Positions 58,661 through 64,000 of a DNA stretch of 64,000 nt are shown piece after piece. The notes beneath the pieces are model-generated. The model had not been told where the DNA came from, did not search any database, and worked only from the letters and a program-made list of their open reading frames with translations. Positions within the stretch are counted from its first letter, which is position 1. Each line of letters opens with the position of its first letter. This DNA comes from Vulcanimicrobiota bacterium. Lineage in GTDB: Bacteria; Vulcanimicrobiota; Xenobia; Xenobiales; JADMJV01. The stretch lies in contig JAFKGI010000024.1 of NCBI GenBank assembly GCA_017307785.1, positions 1 through 64,000 on the forward strand, read 5' to 3'. The position numbers and the translations under genes are program-made.

Positions 58661-60450
58661 CTCCAGACGCGCAGATGGCCGTCGCCACCGCCCGTGGCCA
58701 GCAGCGGTTGCTGAGGGTCCGCCAGAATCGAGCCGGTCAGACCCTGATTGACTTCCGACCACATAAGCAGGCGGCCGCTATCGGCTCGATAGCCGTAGAG
58801 TGAGTGGTCGGCCGAGGTCGTCACGATCATGGTCTGGTCGCAACTGAAGCAGGCATCCCAAATTTCTGAGCGGTGCCCGTAGAAGCTGCGCACCTCGCGC
58901 TGGGACTCGACATCCCAGAGACCAACGCTGGTGTCGCCGCTGCTGACCAGCAATCCGCTGCCGTCCTGATTGAATCGGAGCGAGCGCACCATGCCCGCCA
59001 CCGCCAGACTGCCGATAAGGTCGCCACTGTCGAGGTCCCAGAGATGAACACAGGCCTTTTCTCCGCCGGTGGCCAGAATGCGGCCCTTGGGATGGACCTC
59101 CAGGCAATGAAGGGGCCCTTGCTCGCAGGGAAAGGTCAGGTCTCGCGAGAGGCTGGCGGAGAGCAAGCGGCAGGTTCCATCGGCCAGCGCGGCCACCAGG
59201 AAGCCATCGCGGGGATGGAAGCGCAAACCCCGCACCGCCGGTCCCGAGGATACCATCCAATGGCAATCAGCCTTTTCGGTGGCCGACCAGAGTTTGATCG
59301 AGCCGTCCAGGCCGCCGGTGACCAGGTAGCGGCCGTCGGGGGAGACGGCCAGGGCCGAAACCGGGCCGCGATGAGCCTGCTGACTGAGGGAGGGACGCAG
59401 GTCCGGCCAACTGTGGCCGCACAGGCGTCCATCACGCCCGCCGGAGTAGAGGATGCGGTGGCGGTCGTCCATGACCAGCACCGATGTGGCGCCCAGGTGG
59501 GCATTGCGCTCCAACCGCAACTGAAAGGGCTCAATCCAGTAGGTGGGAATGGGCTGGCCTTTGCGCAGAATGCCCAACTGGTCGAGAAACTGCCCGATGC
59601 TGGGAGTGCGCCGGAGCGGGTGGAGATGAAGGGCTTCATAGAGGGCCTTCTCGATGGAGGCGGTGGAATTGGCCAGGGGAATCAGGTGGGCGCCACGGCT
59701 GCGTTCGCGCGAGTCGGGCGGGGGATAACCCTGCAACAGATGATAGACGGTGCAGGCCAGGGCGTAGACGTCAGCCGCCGGGGTCAGTCGTTGATCTCTC
59801 TGGTACTGCTCGAGAGGGGAATAGCCGGGCGAAACGGCGGCCACGCCGGTCCATGGTTCTTGTTCTCCGTAGGTGCGGGCCGTGCCGAAATCGAGGATCA
59901 CGTAGCGGCCCTCGCCGGTGATAAAGAGATTGTCAGGCTTGAGGTCGGTGTGCAGCAGGCCCTTCTCGTGAACTTCGATCAGGGCTTCACCGACCTGGCG
60001 AACCGCCTCCATGACGCGCTCGACGGGCATCACGCCGGCGCTGCGCAACCCTTCGCCCAGGGTGACGCCGTGGAGGAGTTCTTCGACCAGATAGGCGGTG
60101 CCGTTGGCCTGGAACATTCCCAGCAGGCGCACGATCCCGGGATGATTGAAGCGTTCCAGGTAGGCGCCTTCTTGCAAGAAAGCTCGCACACCGCGCGCAA
60201 ACTCTTCGCGAGTATAGGGGTCTCCGGGCACGATCAGGAAGTTCTCGCGCCAGCAGCCCTGTGGAAAGAACTCCTTAATAGCCACCGCCAGCTTGCCCGG
60301 CCGCTGACGGGCGGCATAGGTAATGCTGAAACTACCTTCCCCTACCACTTCCCCCAGCCGGTAGAGCCCTCGCTGCATCAACGTGCCCGGGGCCAGCGGT
60401 TCTCGAAACGGAACGACCAGCTCATTCTCCCAAGTCACGGGAACAGACAT
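58654..60450 (-). CDS. Ser/Thr protein kinase with WD40 repeats
   Basis: 598 residues. Hanks-type kinase: GEGSFSITYAA loop, AIKEF lysine, HTDLKPDN catalytic loop, DFGTART. Then about six WD40 repeats (LVTGGLDGSIKLWS, LATGGEKACVHLWDL, LATGGGDGHLRVWSY), probably a propeller. No membrane segment. Target unknown; subtilase gene faces it. ATG 60450 chosen; TTG 60489 is an alternative. Confidence 0.88.
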   Translation of the reverse strand: MSVPVTWENELVVPFREPLAPGTLMQRGLYRLGEVVGEGSFSITYAARQRPGKLAVAIKEFFPQGCWRENFLIVPGDPYTREEFARGVRAFLQEGAYLERFNHPGIVRLLGMFQANGTAYLVEELLHGVTLGEGLRSAGVMPVERVMEAVRQVGEALIEVHEKGLLHTDLKPDNLFITGEGRYVILDFGTARTYGEQEPWTGVAAVSPGYSPLEQYQRDQRLTPAADVYALACTVYHLLQGYPPPDSRERSRGAHLIPLANSTASIEKALYEALHLHPLRRTPSIGQFLDQLGILRKGQPIPTYWIEPFQLRLERNAHLGATSVLVMDDRHRILYSGGRDGRLCGHSWPDLRPSLSQQAHRGPVSALAVSPDGRYLVTGGLDGSIKLWSATEKADCHWMVSSGPAVRGLRFHPRDGFLVAALADGTCRLLSASLSRDLTFPCEQGPLHCLEVHPKGRILATGGEKACVHLWDLDSGDLIGSLAVAGMVRSLRFNQDGSGLLVSSGDTSVGLWDVESQREVRSFYGHRSEIWDACFSCDQTMIVTTSADHSLYGYRADSGRLLMWSEVNQGLTGSILADPQQPLLATGGGDGHLRVWSY

Positions 60451-60548
60451 TCCCAAGGTGGGCAGCACGACCCTGCTTTGGGGTTCCAAGGTAGGAAGTC
60501 GCTGGTTTGTTCGCCAGGGACCAGCCGGGGTGCGGTAAAGAAGGTGTT

Positions 60549-63455
60549 GTGCAAATTCTGGATGGGCTGACGCCCGAGCAGCTCGAGGCGGTCGTGCACG
60601 AGCAGGGACCCTTGATGATCGTGGCCGGCGCGGGCACGGGCAAGACGACGGTCATCACGCGCCGCATTGCCCACTTGATTCTCAGCGGGCAAGCGCGGGC
60701 CGGCGAGATCCTGGCGCTGACCTTCACCGACAAGGCCGCTCAGGAGATGCAAGGGCGCGTGGATGAGTTGCTGCCCCTGGGCTATGTGGACACCACCATC
60801 TGCACCTTCCACTCGTTCGGGGACAAGATATTGCGCCAGTTCGCGTTGGAGCTGGGTTTGCAGCAGGACTACCGGATGCTGGACGACACCGGCCAGGTGT
60901 TGTTTCTGCGCCAGCATCTTTTCAAGCTGCCGCTCAGACAACTGCGGCCCCTGGGTAATCCGACCACCCACCTGCGAGCCCTCAAGCAGCATTTTGGCAG
61001 GCTCAAGGACGAATGCATCGAGCCCGACGACTACGTGAGCTGGGCCGACGACCTGGTGGAAGCCGCCCGAGGAGTGCCGGCCATGCAAGAGCGCGCACAA
61101 TTGCAGCAAGAGCTGGCGCTGTGCTACCGAGCCTATCAGGAGCTGCTGCTAAAAGACGGCCGCTGCGACTTTGCCGACCTGGTCTATCGGCCGCTGCAGT
61201 TGCTCCGTCAGCGCCCGGGTGTTTTGCAGAGATTGCAGGAGCGCTATCGATACATCCTGGTGGACGAGTTTCAGGACACCAACGGGTCGCAGTTCGAACT
61301 GGTCCGTTTGCTGGCCGAGGCCCATCGCAATTTGACGGTGGTGGGTGACGACGACCAGTCGATCTACGCTTTCCGTGGGGCCGCCATCAGCAACATCCTT
61401 CAATTTAAGGAGGTTTATCCGGACGCCCATCCCGTGGTGTTGACCCAAAACTATCGGTCCCTGCAGCCGATTCTCGATTCCAGCTACCAGTTGATTCAAC
61501 ACAACAATCCCAATCGACTGGAGATTATCAACCAGATCGACAAGCGACTGCATGGGGCGCGCACCGACCTGGAGGGAATGGCCCCCAATCCCCTGGAGTA
61601 TACCCGCTTCGAGACGGTGTCCGATGAGGCCGAAGCGGTGGCTCAGCGCATCGTGCAGTGGCGCGAAGAGCACGGATTGGAATACACCGACTTTGCCATC
61701 CTGATCCGCAACAATCGCGATTCTCAGCCATATCTACGCGCCCTGAATCAGTATGAGGTGCCTTACCGGTTTTCCGGCAACGAAGGCCTCTACCGCAGAC
61801 CGGAAGTGCGCCTGCTCTCGTCGATGGTGCGGGTGCTGGTCGATCCCCACGACGGTCAGTCGTTGTTCTACCTGCTCTCCAGCGACTTCTATGCCTGCGG
61901 CCCACGGGACTTGGTCCGCTTGAGCAACTTGGCGCAACGAGAGCACAGCACGCTGCTGGTGCAGGTTGAGAAAGCCCTTCAGGAACAGTCGCCGGAGCTC
62001 CAGGGACTGGCGATCTTGCAGCGTTTCCACGACGACTATCGCCATTTTGTGGATCTGATTCCCACCTTACAGCCCGGACCTTTGGTGTATCAGTTCCTGC
62101 AACGAGCCGACTGGTGGCGACGGGTGACCGAGGGAGAGGTCGACAACGCCCAGGCGCTGGTGCAGAATGTGGCCCGCTTTTTCGACGTGCTCGGGCGCTT
62201 TTCGGAGGAATATCCCGAGGCCAATCTGGCCGAGTTCGTGCGCCACCTGGACCTGCTGATCGAGTCTGGCGACAGTCCCAGCGTGGTCGAGTCGGACACG
62301 CTGGACGAGGCCGTTCAGGTGCTCACCATCCACCGCTCCAAGGGTCTGGAATTTCCGGTGGTCTTCCTGGTAGGGCTGAACGAGGACCGCTTTCCCAACA
62401 AGCTCCGCCCCGAAGACCTGGAATTCCCCTGGCCGCTACTGCAGACTTCCGCGCCGGCCGATGAAGAGTCACACCTACAGGAAGAGCGGCGACTTTTTTA
62501 CGTGGCTCTGACGCGGGCCCAACGCCACCTGTGGCTTTCCGGAGCCACCGATACGGGCATGCGGCGAAAAATGAAGCCCAGCCGCTTCGTGCGCGAATCG
62601 CTGGGGGCGCAAGCGGCCGCTAAACCGGCCCCTCGCATGCAATCCCTGGAGCGCATCAAACGGTCGGCGCCTGTGGAGCCCGCTCCTCGTCAGGAAGAGA
62701 CGCTGAAGCCAAAGGTTTTTGACCTCTCCCACCAACGCATCGCCGACTACCAGGACTGTCCGCATCGCTACTACCTGGCACACGTGCTGCGCATTCCCCA
62801 ACCGGAATCGCAAACGCTCACCTTCGGAACCGCACTCCACGAATGCATCAGCTGGTTTTTACGCCAACGCAAGGAAGAGGGGCGCATTCCCGAGCTGAGC
62901 GAGATGCACAACCGCTTCCGCAAACAGTGGCGGCGGGTAGGCTGCGTCAGCGGAGAGCACGCCGACCATCGTCTTCAGCAAGGCTACGACTGCCTGGAAC
63001 GATTCTGGAGGGACGAAGCGGGCAGCCAGCAGGTGCCCGACATGATCGAGCAAGAGTTTACGGTCCGCCTCGACGATGTGCGCATCCGTGGGCGCATCGA
63101 TCGGGTCGACCTGGACAAGCACGGGCGAGTGAAAATCACCGACTACAAGTCCAGCCCCGTGACCCAGGTGGACTTGGCCCATCAGCAGGCCCAACAGAGC
63201 CTTCAGCTTTCTATATACGCTTTCGCCTATCAGGTGATCAAAGGCAAATTGCCGGACCTGCTGTGCCTGCACTTTATCGAAAGCGGGGTGGAGGGGCATA
63301 GCGTTCCGTATGATCATCCTCTGGACGAACATACCGGACAGATCCGCCTGGCAGTGGCGGGCATTCGCGAAGGTCGATTCGAAGCGCGCCCGGCCCTCTT
63401 TCGCTGCCGCAACTGCGTTTACCGCCCCGTCTGCGATGCCGGAGCGGAGGGCTGA
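60549..63455 (+). CDS. UvrD-family helicase fused to RecB-like Fe-S nuclease
   Basis: 968 residues. Helicase: GAGTGKTT, VDEFQDTN, DDQSIYAFRGA, and VLTIHRSKGLEFPVVF. C-terminal PD-(D/E)XK nuclease: TFGTALHECI, RIDRVDLDKHGRVKITDYKSS, with cysteines QDCPHRYY and CRNCVYRPVC fitting an AddB/Cas4-type 4Fe-4S site. Likely double-strand break processing. GTG 60549 follows GAAGG. Confidence 0.9.
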   Translation: MQILDGLTPEQLEAVVHEQGPLMIVAGAGTGKTTVITRRIAHLILSGQARAGEILALTFTDKAAQEMQGRVDELLPLGYVDTTICTFHSFGDKILRQFALELGLQQDYRMLDDTGQVLFLRQHLFKLPLRQLRPLGNPTTHLRALKQHFGRLKDECIEPDDYVSWADDLVEAARGVPAMQERAQLQQELALCYRAYQELLLKDGRCDFADLVYRPLQLLRQRPGVLQRLQERYRYILVDEFQDTNGSQFELVRLLAEAHRNLTVVGDDDQSIYAFRGAAISNILQFKEVYPDAHPVVLTQNYRSLQPILDSSYQLIQHNNPNRLEIINQIDKRLHGARTDLEGMAPNPLEYTRFETVSDEAEAVAQRIVQWREEHGLEYTDFAILIRNNRDSQPYLRALNQYEVPYRFSGNEGLYRRPEVRLLSSMVRVLVDPHDGQSLFYLLSSDFYACGPRDLVRLSNLAQREHSTLLVQVEKALQEQSPELQGLAILQRFHDDYRHFVDLIPTLQPGPLVYQFLQRADWWRRVTEGEVDNAQALVQNVARFFDVLGRFSEEYPEANLAEFVRHLDLLIESGDSPSVVESDTLDEAVQVLTIHRSKGLEFPVVFLVGLNEDRFPNKLRPEDLEFPWPLLQTSAPADEESHLQEERRLFYVALTRAQRHLWLSGATDTGMRRKMKPSRFVRESLGAQAAAKPAPRMQSLERIKRSAPVEPAPRQEETLKPKVFDLSHQRIADYQDCPHRYYLAHVLRIPQPESQTLTFGTALHECISWFLRQRKEEGRIPELSEMHNRFRKQWRRVGCVSGEHADHRLQQGYDCLERFWRDEAGSQQVPDMIEQEFTVRLDDVRIRGRIDRVDLDKHGRVKITDYKSSPVTQVDLAHQQAQQSLQLSIYAFAYQVIKGKLPDLLCLHFIESGVEGHSVPYDHPLDEHTGQIRLAVAGIREGRFEARPALFRCRNCVYRPVCDAGAEG

Positions 63456-63482
63456 TCTGCAGGGGCCGCGAACGGGGCCGCC

Positions 63483-64000
63483 ATGTTGAAATATTTGCGC
63501 TCCTACCTGGGCCACATCCGGAACTGCCTGGCTTTAAGCCGGCTGTTACGAGGTCGCTGGACCCACAATTTGCGCAACACCTACTGGTATGATCTGTCGC
63601 TGCCACAGGCGCTCAGTCTGAGCGGCATGCTCAAAGTACTCTGGTGGGGGCTGTTTCGACGAAAGACGGACGAAATATCCGCCAACTATGCTATCACCAA
63701 CCTTTATCTGGCCGACCCAATGGGACCCGGCCTGGACGCGCCGGCCCCCACGGTGTGGCACTGTCGCTCGCTGGTGGGACTTCCCTGGCATGATTACCCC
63801 AGCGCCATTTCTGAAATGCTGGAACGCAACAGCCAGACGATTATCCAAGAATACCTGAACGTCAAGCACCTGCTGCAGACCCACCCGGACGACGCGTCGC
63901 TGGCCGGAAAAGGCAAGTGGAAAGGACTCTTCTTCTACGCCGCCCGCGGCCAGAAAAACGAAGATCTGTGTAAATTATGCCCGGAGACCACGCGTATCCT
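63483..64000 (+). CDS. Aspartyl/asparaginyl beta-hydroxylase-family protein, 3' end outside window
   Basis: 172 codons to the window edge, no stop. ATG 63483 is 25 bases after the helicase stop. KGKWKGLFFYAARGQKNEDL followed by CKLCPETTRI resembles the AspH/LpxO region, where the iron-binding domain follows. Product uncertain because the catalytic HxD...H lies beyond the window. Confidence 0.65.
   Translation, partial: MLKYLRSYLGHIRNCLALSRLLRGRWTHNLRNTYWYDLSLPQALSLSGMLKVLWWGLFRRKTDEISANYAITNLYLADPMGPGLDAPAPTVWHCRSLVGLPWHDYPSAISEMLERNSQTIIQEYLNVKHLLQTHPDDASLAGKGKWKGLFFYAARGQKNEDLCKLCPETTRI

Overview
This window looks like a chromosomal segment of a GC-rich, flagellated, diderm (outer-membrane) bacterium. 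The evidence is two TolC-type outer-membrane efflux proteins (about 52.4 and 54.9 kb), a flagellar rod and export gene cluster with its own sigma-28 (16.7-21.4 kb), several HD-GYP-type signalling proteins, gyrB-gyrA, and single-copy housekeeping genes. Gene order resembles no model organism I can name. A deep-branching, poorly cultured phylum is plausible, but the sequence alone does not let me name it. No complete insertion sequence, prophage or CRISPR array was seen.

Layout. 0.1-2.2 kb: an XRE regulator and a zinc metallopeptidase whose start suggests a leaderless transcript. 2.3-6.7 kb: a tightly overlapping operon (secreted protein, thiol oxidoreductase, sodium:solute symporter, ABC ATPase and permease). 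6.8-9.7 kb: a histidine kinase/response regulator pair and an exported protein. 9.7-13.2 kb (minus): a large Rossmann protein, a small protein and a TldE/PmbA homologue. 13.2-13.7 kb: a non-coding tandem array of 71-bp units, each able to form two hairpins. 13.7-16.5 kb: a DUF4349 lipoprotein, an HD-GYP-like protein and an M19 dipeptidase. 16.7-22.1 kb: FliK-like, FlhB-C-like, FlgF, FlgG, FlgJ-N and FliA, then a hydrophobic unknown. 22-25.3 kb: a TPR protein, an exported unknown and cystathionine beta-synthase. 25.5-28.1 kb: two membrane HD-GYP proteins. 28.1-29.7 kb: a HipBA toxin-antitoxin pair with candidate operators. 29.9-31.6 kb: tRNA-Arg, tadA, two tRNA-Ser, SRP RNA and a YciB-like protein whose ribosome site and start codon sit inside a three-way-junction RNA fold.

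31.7-36.9 kb: an 11-residue leader ORF coupled to an M23 peptidase, a Tic20-like membrane protein, a DciA/DUF721 protein with a zinc ribbon, recF and a GT4 glycosyltransferase. 37.1-42.6 kb: gyrB, gyrA and a receiver-domain protein. 42.7-45.6 kb: two glycine-rich small proteins, then an acyltransferase plus an OSBS/NSAR-family enolase. 45.9-46.2 kb: a second tandem hairpin array, unrelated in sequence to the first but built the same way. 46.2-50.8 kb (minus): gapA-pgk-tpiA-secG-metB. 50.9-55.1 kb: cysteine desulfurase, a small ORF, a TolC-like protein and a PGRP-type amidase. 54.9-60.5 kb: a second TolC-like protein, a YkgJ-like protein, a subtilase and a Ser/Thr kinase with WD40 repeats. 60.5-64 kb: a UvrD helicase fused to a RecB-like Fe-S nuclease, and the start of an AspH-family gene cut by the window end.

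Working together: cbs (24 kb) and metB (46 kb) could provide reverse transsulfuration to cysteine, which the desulfurase at 51 kb uses. The gap-pgk-tpi block is lower glycolysis. The hits most worth following are non-coding: the two twin-hairpin arrays, the RNA fold over the yciB start, the leader ORF at 31.73 kb and the HipB operators.
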